A stretch of DNA of 5,936 nt from positions 21,567-27,502 of the forward strand of contig CAJTKW010000030.1 in NCBI GenBank assembly GCA_910577035.1, in the 5' to 3' direction. This DNA comes from an uncultured Acetatifactor sp. (lineage in GTDB: Bacteria; Bacillota; Clostridia; Lachnospirales; Lachnospiraceae). Under the pieces are notes generated by a model, which worked only from the letters and a program-made list of their open reading frames with translations, made no database searches and had not been told where the DNA came from. Positions 1 to 5,936 of this stretch are shown piece after piece. Position 1 is the stretch's first letter. Each line of letters opens with the position of its first letter. Both the position numbers and the translations under genes were made by a program.

Positions 1-655
1 CGTCGTCATGATAGGCTGTCTCATAAAAGCGGGGGACATACATACCGGGAATCCCGGCGGCCTGTATCAGGAATTCCTCCCGGCCCAGCCCGGCAGCCCT
101 GCATTCCTTGTATACATCCAGCAGATGCCGGTATTGGGTTTCACCCTCCCCGATATAAAATATATCGAAAAAGTCCGCCAAAGGCTCCGGGTTATAGGTG
201 CAGGGACCGCCGCCGATCACAATGGGGCAGTCCTCTCCCCGCTTACCGGCTGCCAGGGGAATCCCTGCCAGATCCAGAATCTGCAGTATATTGGTGTAAC
301 ACATTTCATATTGGATGGTAATGCCCAGAAAGTCAAACTCCTTTATGGGATCCTGGGATTCCAGTGCAAACAGGGGAATCTGCTCCTCCCGCATGATTCG
401 GTCCAGGTCCAGCCAGGGGGAATATACCCTCTCGCACCAAACGTCCTCCCAGGAATTAAACATGGCATACAGGATCTGGATCCCCAGGTGGGACATACCG
501 ATTTCATAGACATCGGGAAAGCACATACAGAAACGGACGGCAACCTCTTCCTTTTTCTTTACCACAGAGTTCACTTCATGGCCGATATACCGTTCCGGCT
601 TTTCTATTTTCATTAATATATCATCCGAAAGAGCAAGTTTGTCTTCCCGCAGCAT
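1..655 (-). CDS. B12-binding-like radical SAM protein, N-terminal part (cut by left edge)
   Basis: The first 218 codons are visible and the rest lies off the left edge. The protein begins MLREDKLALSDDILMK, then has KPERYIGHEVNSVVK (residues 19-33), FPDVYEIGMSHLGIQ (46-60) and IGGGPCTYNPEPLADFF (147-163), followed by YIGEGE (167-172). The GGG-P-x-NPEPL...IGEGE pattern is typical of the cobalamin-binding-like Rossmann domain that precedes the radical SAM barrel. The N-terminus resembles the uncharacterised family modelled as TIGR03960. The CxxxCxxC iron-sulfur motif would lie further downstream and cannot be seen, so catalytic competence is unverified. The ATG at 655 is chosen because an in-frame TAA sits at 662-664, three codons upstream. 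An AGGA element lies at 668-671, about 12 nt from the start, which is rather far. In many Clostridia this family lies beside a DUF2344 protein, ribonuclease E/G and the L21/L27 genes, which would be expected past the left edge. The substrate is unknown. Confidence 0.88.
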   Translation of the reverse strand, partial: MLREDKLALSDDILMKIEKPERYIGHEVNSVVKKKEEVAVRFCMCFPDVYEIGMSHLGIQILYAMFNSWEDVWCERVYSPWLDLDRIMREEQIPLFALESQDPIKEFDFLGITIQYEMCYTNILQILDLAGIPLAAGKRGEDCPIVIGGGPCTYNPEPLADFFDIFYIGEGETQYRHLLDVYKECRAAGLGREEFLIQAAGIPGMYVPRFYETAYHDD

Positions 656-697
656 AGATAGTTACGTTCCTTTCCATATGTCTGGCTGAGTTGCCGT

Positions 698-2941
698 TTA
701 TTTCCTTTCGTCCAGATAGAGCTGTACCCGGTTGTGGATATTGTCCGCCGTCTCCCTGGCGCTCCGTCCGTCCTCATAATAGGATTTCAACTCGCTTCCT
801 ATAATTTTCGAGAGTTCATCCGGCATGGCAGGCGCCGGCTCACTGTTTTTTACAAAATCAAGAAATTCCTCCAGCCAGGGGGTTCCGTCCGGTTTTAAAT
901 CTTCCAACAGAGTGATTTGGTGCTCTTCGGGATTGGCGGAACGAAGTATCACATATCCCAAATAGGGATCTTTGAATATACTGTCTCTTATGACGTCCAT
1001 ACGGACACTACAGCCTGCTACCGTAAACTGATTATCGTAATCCAGCAAATAAGCAATAAATTTTTTGATTTCCTCCTTGTGGGGGGAGTTTTCGTTTACT
1101 GCCAGATATTGGAACGAATACGCCGCCACATAACTGCCGCTGCCGGTTTCCGAAGGAAAACCAACAAAGTGGCAGTCATTGCCGTACCGGCTCATGACGG
1201 CGGAAAAATGATCCAGATCATAAATAGCGATACGATTGGCAGCAATTTGCCCTCCTTTCAGCATGGAATCAACTTCGCTTTCGTCCAGCAATACATTTTT
1301 TTCACCATACTTTTTGCAAAGCTCCAGAATCTCCACAAATTCTTCGCTGTCAAGATGGCTGACACCCTGCTCCAGGTCCAGCAGAGGCGAATTAATAATA
1401 CCGTTTCCGAACATGGTCCAATAAAGGGTGTAAAAATTCGCAGTGGAATTCCAAAAGCTTAACAGAGCTTCCCAGTCATCCCCGGATTTCACCAGCTCCC
1501 TGAATTCGGATATACTCCATCTGTCTTTTTCCCAGGTCTGATTGCCGGTGATCATGGTATCGAATTCCACCTGCGGGGTAAAGGCGACCAGCCTTCCGTT
1601 TACGGTTCCCAGTTCTAAGACAGCGGGGATCATTTCAGTCTTTATGTCTTCCGGAATCAGAGCGGACAAATCGCAGAGATACCCCTTTTCCGCCAGCAAC
1701 GTAAAGTCGTTTCTGGAGAGCAGCAGCATATCCGGCCCTTTTCCCGCTGCCAGCTCGGCTAAAACCAGGTTACGGTAATCCTCCTGATAAGCTTCGCTTT
1801 CCGGGGTCTCAATATTAATGGGAAGCCCTTCTGTATCATAGGGAAAGGTGGATGCCTTGCGCTGAATATATTCCATGCCGATGGTTCCTTCCGGACAGGC
1901 CACCCGGATTTCTTCATTGTTTACGGTCTTCTGATCCGTAAGTGTATAAATAAGGATTTCCTCTTTGTCCATGCGGCATAGCAGCATTCCCTCATCAACG
2001 GGAAACAGGGCAAAGTCTCCGCTATATTCAATCCCGTTTTCGTTTAGACGGAACAACTCCTCCTGCATATTCTTTTCCGGATCCAGGCGAAGCAGCATAC
2101 CGCCTGCCAGACAGTATAAAATCCCGTCGGCATCACAGCAGACTGCCTGAGGAGTTCCGCCTTCTATCTGGGTAATGATTTGGCCGCTTTTGCCGTCAAA
2201 CCAGGTCAGAACGGCGGTAAACGTATCCATATCCCATTTGCTTAAGACCGTTTTGCCGTCAGCCAGGTGATATGCCTTTTGATCGGAATAAAAATCCGAA
2301 TTCCAGGGATATTCCCCTTCGTCAGGGAAGGAATCCGCCGTCTCCAGCATATTTCCCTCAAGATCCATTTTAGCCAAAAAAAAGGAATTCTCATTTCCGT
2401 TCAAGTCAAATAGCTTCATGGAGATTTCACCGTCCGCGGTCAGCCCCACGGAATAAAAGGTATAGTCCGTAAGCCCCGGAACTTCCGGTGTCAGGAGATA
2501 TTGCTCGATGGCCTGCGATTTACTGTCAAAGGTCTGTACGCAAAGCCGTTGTATGTCAGCGGCGCCATTGCCCTCCTGAGCGGGAGTCTCCGGACGGAAC
2601 AGGTACACTTTTCCGTCATATACGTCAAAAAAGCAATTGACTGCCTGATAGCCGTTATCCGGCTCATGAAACTGTATACTCTGACGTTCCTGCAGATACA
2701 GTTTATTTGCTGTAGCCAGCGCTTTGGAATTAGAAACCATCATACCGTTTGGCTCGTTTTTATCCGTTTTATCGTTTTCGGAACCGCCGCCTTGCTGATT
2801 GTTTTCCGTACCGGCAGACCCGACGGTTCCGGCCGCATTCTGCTTTGTTTTGTCGTCTGCACCGCAGGCAGACAAAAGCAGGCACACTGTCAAAAAGACC
2901 GCAGCCATACGAAAACTTCCTGTTTGATTGATTTTCTTCAT
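698..2941 (-). CDS. Large solute-binding lipoprotein with N-terminal propeller-like region
   Basis: This is a complete 747-residue secreted lipoprotein. A basic N-terminus (MKKINQ) and hydrophobic segment (residues 12-23) end in the lipobox L-S-A-C, with Cys26 as the lipidated residue, so the protein should be anchored on the outer face of the membrane. Residues 27-66 are a Gly/Asn/Asp-rich tether. Residues ~70-340 contain repeated short strand patterns such as CDADGILYCLAGGMLLRLD and GLTADGEISMKLFDLNG, suggesting a beta-propeller-like module. Residues ~345-747 look like an ABC-transporter extracellular solute-binding fold: LAELAAGKGPDMLLL (394-408), a Trp/Phe-rich middle (490-512) and the typical tail SARETADNIHNRVQLYLDE (727-745). 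That places it near the sugar/oligosaccharide-binding clusters, but the ligand cannot be read. At about 750 residues it is far longer than a usual 400-450-residue binding protein because of the N-terminal module. No permease or ATPase gene lies in the window. The ATG at 2941 has a purine-rich site 8 nt upstream, and the signal peptide starts directly there. Confidence 0.9.
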   Translation of the reverse strand: MKKINQTGSFRMAAVFLTVCLLLSACGADDKTKQNAAGTVGSAGTENNQQGGGSENDKTDKNEPNGMMVSNSKALATANKLYLQERQSIQFHEPDNGYQAVNCFFDVYDGKVYLFRPETPAQEGNGAADIQRLCVQTFDSKSQAIEQYLLTPEVPGLTDYTFYSVGLTADGEISMKLFDLNGNENSFFLAKMDLEGNMLETADSFPDEGEYPWNSDFYSDQKAYHLADGKTVLSKWDMDTFTAVLTWFDGKSGQIITQIEGGTPQAVCCDADGILYCLAGGMLLRLDPEKNMQEELFRLNENGIEYSGDFALFPVDEGMLLCRMDKEEILIYTLTDQKTVNNEEIRVACPEGTIGMEYIQRKASTFPYDTEGLPINIETPESEAYQEDYRNLVLAELAAGKGPDMLLLSRNDFTLLAEKGYLCDLSALIPEDIKTEMIPAVLELGTVNGRLVAFTPQVEFDTMITGNQTWEKDRWSISEFRELVKSGDDWEALLSFWNSTANFYTLYWTMFGNGIINSPLLDLEQGVSHLDSEEFVEILELCKKYGEKNVLLDESEVDSMLKGGQIAANRIAIYDLDHFSAVMSRYGNDCHFVGFPSETGSGSYVAAYSFQYLAVNENSPHKEEIKKFIAYLLDYDNQFTVAGCSVRMDVIRDSIFKDPYLGYVILRSANPEEHQITLLEDLKPDGTPWLEEFLDFVKNSEPAPAMPDELSKIIGSELKSYYEDGRSARETADNIHNRVQLYLDERK

Positions 2942-2949
2942 GACAACTA

Positions 2950-2959
2950 CCCTCTCCCT
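2950..2959 (-). promoter_or_regulatory. Ribosome binding site of the lipoprotein gene
   Basis: Read on the minus strand this is AGGGAGAGGG, 8 nt before the ATG at 2941. It is a purine-rich Shine-Dalgarno-like element, not a perfect AGGAGG. Its spacing supports this start, which is also the one that gives an intact signal peptide and lipobox. Confidence 0.7.
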
Positions 2960-3008
2960 GTTATCTGTTATTTCTGCTCCTCCAGATAGGCTGTACTCTG
3001 ATAAAGCT

Positions 3009-3037
3009 ATTATACTTCAAATAAGATAAATAGGCAA
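3009..3037 (-). promoter_or_regulatory. Sigma-A type promoter of the lipoprotein gene
   Basis: On the minus strand there is a -35 element TTGCCT (3032-3037), a 17-bp spacer and a perfect -10 element TATAAT (3009-3014). Spacing and -10 match the housekeeping sigma consensus; the -35 matches at four of six positions (TTGACA). Transcription would start near 3002, leaving a leader of about 60 nt before the ATG at 2941. The same transcript could continue into the radical SAM gene at 655, because no convincing terminator is seen in the 42-bp gap between the two genes. Confidence 0.75.
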
Positions 3038-3046
3038 GGACAGATA

Positions 3047-3122
3047 GTTCTTTCAAAAACCTGAAAGGCATATCCTATAAAGAACCTGAAAACAGTATTG
3101 TCATTCCTTAAAGTATTTCAGG
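3047..3122. repeat. CCTGAAA repeats and overlapping inverted repeats in the divergent intergenic region
   Basis: CCTGAAA occurs directly at 3060-3066 and 3085-3091 (25 bp apart, each inside AACCTGAAA) and inverted as TTTCAGG at 3116-3122. The second and third copies could pair as a 7-bp stem. GTTCTTT (3047-3053) is complementary to AAAGAAC (3079-3085), and CTTTC (3050-3054) to GAAAG (3063-3067); these two pairings are mutually exclusive. The cluster lies just upstream of the lipoprotein promoter and before the plus-strand gene, a position suited to an operator or a leader structure. The stems are short and the region is AT-rich, so chance is a real alternative. No well-formed plus-strand promoter was found here; TATAAA at 3076-3081 lacks a good -35. 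Confidence 0.3.
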
Positions 3123-3167
3123 CTGTCAGAATAAGGTGATTTATTAGCGGCCGGGAAGCGGCGGTAT

Positions 3168-3172
3168 GGAGG
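3168..3172 (+). promoter_or_regulatory. Ribosome binding site of the small membrane protein gene
   Basis: GGAGG lies 6 nt before the ATG at 3179 (intervening TTTGAA). This is a canonical Shine-Dalgarno element at near-optimal spacing. It is the main evidence that the short plus-strand frame starting there is translated. Confidence 0.85.
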
Positions 3173-3178
3173 TTTGAA

Positions 3179-3523
3179 ATGAAAAATGTGAGTTCCGAAC
3201 AGAAATTGCAGCTGATCCGGCAGATCCGCTCACGTTACAACGAGGACCGGTATGATCTGCGAGACCGGGAGCGGGTCCTGTATGGCAGGGAAAGTATGCG
3301 GCCCTGGGAAGAAGACGTTGCGGATCCCGAACAGGAGATACCGCAGTCCTCCTTTCGGCTGCGGATCCTGTTAGCGGTCCTGCTCTTTGCAGTGGTAGTC
3401 ACAATCGATACAAACGGTACGTCCCTTTGGGGCCTCACTGCGGAAAAAATCTATCAGATTATTTCCGCAGATTACGAGGATAAAATCGAAGAATGGGTGG
3501 AAACGCTGTCACAGGGCAAATAG
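3179..3523 (+). CDS. Small single-pass membrane protein of unknown function
   Basis: I do not recognise a named family for this 114-residue protein. Residues 1-58 are highly charged and probably helical, with LIRQIRSRYNEDRYDLRDRER (12-32) followed by VLYG and an acidic stretch (44-53). Residues ~61-76 (LRILLAVLLFAVVVTI) form one membrane-spanning helix with Arg just before it, favouring a cytoplasmic N-terminus by the positive-inside rule. Residues 77-114 would then be outside and end in an acidic amphipathic helix (TAEKIYQIISADYEDKIEEW). It has no lipobox, no cleavable signal and no cysteine. The strong GGAGG site fixes the start and TAG at 3521-3523 ends it. It is divergent from the lipoprotein gene and convergent with the helicase gene, so it is probably its own transcription unit. 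Proteins with similar N-termini are, to my memory, common hypotheticals in Lachnospiraceae. A role in envelope or sporulation biology would be a guess. Confidence 0.8.
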   Translation: MKNVSSEQKLQLIRQIRSRYNEDRYDLRDRERVLYGRESMRPWEEDVADPEQEIPQSSFRLRILLAVLLFAVVVTIDTNGTSLWGLTAEKIYQIISADYEDKIEEWVETLSQGK

Positions 3524-3525
3524 AT

Positions 3526-3565
3526 CCTGCCCGCCTGATTTGCAGGGGTTTTGTTGCTCCGCAAC
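3526..3565. terminator. Weak hairpins in the convergent 3' gap
   Basis: In the 49-bp gap between the two convergent stop codons, CCTGC (3526-3530) can pair with GCAGG (3542-3546) and is followed by GG and four T residues (3549-3552), a weak plus-strand intrinsic terminator for the small membrane protein gene. Directly after it, GTTGC-TCC-GCAAC (3553-3565) forms a tight 5-bp stem with a 3-nt loop. Read on the minus strand that second hairpin is followed by AAAACCCC and not a T run, so it does not look like a normal terminator for the helicase gene. Confidence 0.35.
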
Positions 3566-3572
3566 GCGGCCC

Positions 3573-5936
3573 TTACAGGTCTCCGCAGAGAAGCCGGTAA
3601 GCGTTCAGGATATTCTGCTGTTGTTTCCCGGCGATAAAGTAATAGTCCTGCTGTGTCTGTCCGTCCATATAGAGATAAGTGCCATAGGCGGGAATATCGC
3701 AGCTGATTACATCGCCGGAGGAGGCCGGCAGAAGGCCGTATCCCTGATCCGACAGCAGGACGGGCAGGCCCGCCCCTGTGGAAATATATCTGGCGCTGCC
3801 CCTGAGATTCAAAGCCCCCTGGGAGGCAGGGCCCAATGCGCCGGCAAACAGCTGCTCGTTCTTTTGCAGCTCCAGAAACAGCCAGGAGCCCTTTTCATCA
3901 CATTGCCGGCCCTCTGTCCTGCGCTCATTCAAAAGAAGCTTTCCCTTTGCATCCAGGTATTTGACTGCACCGGTGGCTTTTTCCACCTGTACAATGACTT
4001 CCCCGGTGGTGAGCTCTACTACTCTGCCAGTATCCCTGTATTTCCAGTTACGATCTGTTTTCCGCCAGGCAATCAGCGGATGGGTGTCTCCCTTTACGGC
4101 GGTTCCTTTGGCAAAAGTCATACGGAGGATACCGCTTCCCACCGGACTGATCCGCAGGGTGCCATACTGGCTTTGCAGATACAGGCCGTCCGCCTGCTTT
4201 GACACCCACTTTACACCAAGGTTGATCTTGGAATGTCCTCTGGGACGCAGTATTTCCGTGGGGGGCATATCCCCGAAAGCAGGGGCTGCCTTGGATTTGG
4301 CTGAAGCCGTGGCCGTTATCTTCCCGTGGGATTGGTCAGTCCGGGAAGATGCTGTCTGCTCCGGAGTCACTGCAGAATATTGGGAGACCACAGAGGATTT
4401 CCCGGATGGTTTCATTCCGGAGTCTCCCGAAGCGCCGCCGGATTTCATCCGGATCACCTTCTCCTGCTTCTGGAAGACGGAGGTGTCTGCCTTGACCCGG
4501 GGGCGCCTGACCACGTTTTCCGACCTTTCCATAGTAGGTTCTGCCTTTTTCACCACGTTTTCCGACCTTTTTTCAATCGGTCTCGACTTCTCCATAGTGA
4601 CTTCCGCAGTGGATCCTGCCTTTGTCACCACGTTTTCCGACCTGATTTCGGCGGTCTCCATGGTCTCCGGTACTGGCGCTTCCCGCTCCGGCGCCGGAGC
4701 CAGCAGCTCCGTGTGCTCTCCCCGGCAGAGAATATGCAGCTCATGAAGGGCTCTGGTAGCGGCCACATAGAGCAGCTTGGCATGGCCGTCGTCCACAGGG
4801 TAGGCCTCCTTCGTGGGATTTAAGATCAGTACCGCGTCAAACTCCAGACCCTTGGTGTATTCCACCGGCAGTACCATAATACCCTTTCCGAAGTCTGCCT
4901 TTTCCAGGTCGCTTTCCATGATGTCAATGTATTTTGAAAGCTGTGCCGCTGCTTTTACGGCTTCCTCACCGTCCCTGCACACCACGGCAATGGTGTCAAG
5001 CTTCTGTTCCTGCCATTCCCGGCAGATTTCGGCAGTCCGCCGGAACAGGTCTTCCCGGGAGGCGTCCTGTGCAGCCTGTTCCACAATGACCTGATTTCCA
5101 TGGCGGATAATAGGTTCTGCCGGATAAATGGAAAAACTTCCGTGGCGCAGGATATTTGTGGCAAACTCCGAAATTTCTATCGTGTTCCGATAGCTCTTGC
5201 GCAGGATTCCGAAGGAGTCCATGGGATCCGGAAGCAGCAGCCTTTTCAGGGCTTCCCAGTCCTTTAAGCCAAAGCCGAAATGGATATTCTGGGACACGTC
5301 GCCCATAACGGTATAGGTGCAGTCCTTGATGCAGGCATGGAGCACCCGGTAGGCCATCATCCCGAAGTCCTGGGCTTCGTCAATGACTACATGATGGGCC
5401 TCGCTGATTACCTCCGTTTCCTTTACCCTTTTGTACAGCAGCGCCAGCGATGCCAGATCATATACATCGTAGGCATTGGGATCGGCGGATTCCGCGGAAT
5501 GGCATGGATGCAAGGCCAGAAATTCCCGGTACAGCTCATAAATGGACTTATTCCACTGCCGTCCTCCGTAATACCCCCTATAGGCTTTTAAAATGGCTTT
5601 CCGTTCGCTCTCCGTATATTTGACGCCTTTTCCCAGGAATTCGTCTTTTATTTTGATCATCAGGCGCTCGTTGAGCATATTGATCTTGCTCTGAATGGAA
5701 ATTCCGGGATTCCGGGTGATATACTGTTCCACTGCCTCGCTCTCCACCAGGCAGACCGGCTTAGGCCTGATGCCCGCTTTTTTATCCTCCTCCCGTCGGT
5801 CATAAATGCCGTTCCTGCCGTCCTGCAGGCCTTCCACAAACTGTCTGGGATCCAGGTAAACGCTCTCCCGGCGGATTGTGTCCCACTCCAGCTTACGGAT
5901 AAAGGCTTCCAGCTCCCGATACCATTCTTCCGTGCC
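3573..5936 (-). CDS. helD: HelD-like superfamily 1 helicase fused to a GH31 N-terminal-like domain (5' end beyond right edge)
   Basis: The frame is open to the right edge, giving 787 residues (numbered here from the edge); GTG at 5837 is internal, because HelD-like sequence continues upstream of it. Visible helicase motifs are II DEAQD (186-190), III GDVSQNI (212-218), IV SYRNTIEI (248-255), V EYTKGLEFDAV (359-369) and VI LYVAATRALHEL (389-400). Motif I (Walker A) would lie off-window. The order, and the sequence between residues 80 and 145 before motif II, fit HelD, which uses ATP to detach stalled RNA polymerase from DNA in Bacillota. HelD normally ends shortly after motif VI. Here a Ser/Thr/Lys/Glu-rich linker follows (~408-568) with three RSENVV units, then ~220 residues resembling the N-terminal beta-sandwich domain of family 31 glycoside hydrolases, ending in CGDL and TAA. 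No signal peptide can be judged, but helicase motifs imply a cytoplasmic location. The helicase call is firm; HelD over another UvrD/Rep-type subfamily is likely, and the role of the C-terminal domain is unknown. Confidence 0.87.
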   Translation of the reverse strand, partial: GTEEWYRELEAFIRKLEWDTIRRESVYLDPRQFVEGLQDGRNGIYDRREEDKKAGIRPKPVCLVESEAVEQYITRNPGISIQSKINMLNERLMIKIKDEFLGKGVKYTESERKAILKAYRGYYGGRQWNKSIYELYREFLALHPCHSAESADPNAYDVYDLASLALLYKRVKETEVISEAHHVVIDEAQDFGMMAYRVLHACIKDCTYTVMGDVSQNIHFGFGLKDWEALKRLLLPDPMDSFGILRKSYRNTIEISEFATNILRHGSFSIYPAEPIIRHGNQVIVEQAAQDASREDLFRRTAEICREWQEQKLDTIAVVCRDGEEAVKAAAQLSKYIDIMESDLEKADFGKGIMVLPVEYTKGLEFDAVLILNPTKEAYPVDDGHAKLLYVAATRALHELHILCRGEHTELLAPAPEREAPVPETMETAEIRSENVVTKAGSTAEVTMEKSRPIEKRSENVVKKAEPTMERSENVVRRPRVKADTSVFQKQEKVIRMKSGGASGDSGMKPSGKSSVVSQYSAVTPEQTASSRTDQSHGKITATASAKSKAAPAFGDMPPTEILRPRGHSKINLGVKWVSKQADGLYLQSQYGTLRISPVGSGILRMTFAKGTAVKGDTHPLIAWRKTDRNWKYRDTGRVVELTTGEVIVQVEKATGAVKYLDAKGKLLLNERRTEGRQCDEKGSWLFLELQKNEQLFAGALGPASQGALNLRGSARYISTGAGLPVLLSDQGYGLLPASSGDVISCDIPAYGTYLYMDGQTQQDYYFIAGKQQQNILNAYRLLCGDL
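3576..4232 (-). other. GH31 N-terminal-like beta-sandwich domain at the C-terminus of the helicase
   Basis: Residues ~569-787 of the visible helicase product follow the order of the GH31 N-terminal domain: strand-rich YGTLRISPVGSGILRMTF (~591-608), TGEVIVQVEKATGAVKYLD (644-662) with DAKGKLLLNE just after, FAGALGPASQGALNLRG (697-713), LPVLLSDQGYGLL (724-736) and DYYFIAGK...NILNAYRLLCG (764-785). In GH31 enzymes the corresponding pieces read TGxLxVxI...xGxxLLxE, a GLG(E/Q) turn, IPFLxSxxGYGxL and DYYxIxGxxxxxIxxxYxxLTG, followed at once by PxPPxWxxG and the catalytic (beta/alpha)8 barrel. Here TAA comes two codons after the LCG that corresponds to LTG, so the barrel and both catalytic Asp residues are absent. 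Hydrolase activity is therefore not expected. The domain may bind carbohydrate, protein or nucleic acid. The assignment is by motif pattern only. Confidence 0.72.
4510..4643 (-). repeat. Three copies of a 17-bp repeat encoding RSENVV in the helicase linker
   Basis: The 17-mer ACCACGTTTTCCGACCT (plus-strand reading) occurs identically at 4510-4526, 4552-4568 and 4627-4643. Offsets of 42 and 75 bp are multiples of three, so the minus frame reads RSENVV each time (visible residues 471-476, 457-462 and 432-437). Flanks are also partly repeated: TCCATAGT follows or lies near two copies, giving the related peptides VTMEKS and PTMERS. This looks like imperfect in-frame internal duplication within a flexible linker. 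Exact identity at DNA level suggests recent duplication or selection on the peptide. Confidence 0.85.

Noticed and set aside
8..616. Plus-strand 202-codon open frame
   Set aside because: It is antisense to the radical SAM coding region, whose minus-strand translation shows clear family motifs; the plus frame has no recognisable domain.
656..697. Possible terminator between the lipoprotein and radical SAM genes
   Set aside because: Only a very short GGC/GCC pairing and the palindrome CATATG are present, with no T run on the minus strand; read-through is more likely.
917..1462. Plus-strand 181-codon frame inside the lipoprotein gene
   Set aside because: It is a shadow of the solute-binding coding sequence, without a convincing ribosome binding site or domain.
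3098..3134. Plus-strand promoter with TTGTCA (3098-3103) as -35
   Set aside because: No acceptable -10 lies 16-18 bp downstream; the nearest candidate (GAATAA at 3129) is too far.
3778..4746. Long plus-strand frame of 322 codons opposite the helicase linker and GH31-like domain
   Set aside because: Its Ser/Phe-rich product is the mirror of the linker codons and shows no domain. The minus frame is continuous with helicase motifs and runs the length of the region.
5835..5837. GTG as the start of the helicase gene
   Set aside because: The frame stays open for 33 more codons to the window edge, and a superfamily 1 helicase must have a Walker A region upstream of what is visible.

Overview
The window looks like chromosomal DNA from a Gram-positive gut-type Bacillota, most probably a Clostridia/Lachnospiraceae member. 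This rests on protein style and context: a long extracellular solute-binding lipoprotein, a B12-type radical SAM protein with an unusual N-terminus, a HelD-like helicase, clear purine-rich ribosome binding sites and a consensus housekeeping promoter. No marker gene (rRNA, tRNA, ribosomal protein) lies in the window, so the taxonomic guess is inference.

Layout. Positions 1-655 (minus) hold the first 218 codons of a radical SAM/B12-binding-like protein, cut by the left edge. Positions 698-2941 (minus) hold a complete 747-residue lipoprotein: signal peptide, low-complexity tether, a probable propeller-like middle and a C-terminal ABC-type solute-binding fold. It lies 42 bp upstream of the radical SAM gene on the same strand, and its -35/-10 promoter can be read at 3009-3037. 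Positions 2942-3178 are a divergent intergenic region with that promoter and several CCTGAAA-type symmetrical elements. Positions 3179-3523 (plus) encode a 114-residue protein with one membrane segment. It converges, with a 49-bp gap, on the last gene. Positions 3573-5936 (minus) hold the C-terminal 787 residues of a large protein whose start lies beyond the right edge.

The right-hand gene is the most interesting object. Its first ~400 visible residues carry superfamily 1 helicase motifs II to VI in the HelD (RNA polymerase recycling) arrangement. A ~160-residue disordered-looking linker follows, with a three-fold RSENVV repeat. The last ~220 residues then match the pattern of the N-terminal beta-sandwich domain of family 31 glycoside hydrolases. 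The reading frame stops where the catalytic barrel of a GH31 enzyme would begin. A transcription-recycling motor carrying a barrel-less sugar-enzyme accessory domain is not an arrangement I know of.

No CRISPR array, insertion sequence, tRNA or rRNA was seen. The four genes do not form an obvious single pathway. The lipoprotein and radical SAM gene may be cotranscribed by proximity only, and the helicase and the small membrane protein are separate units.
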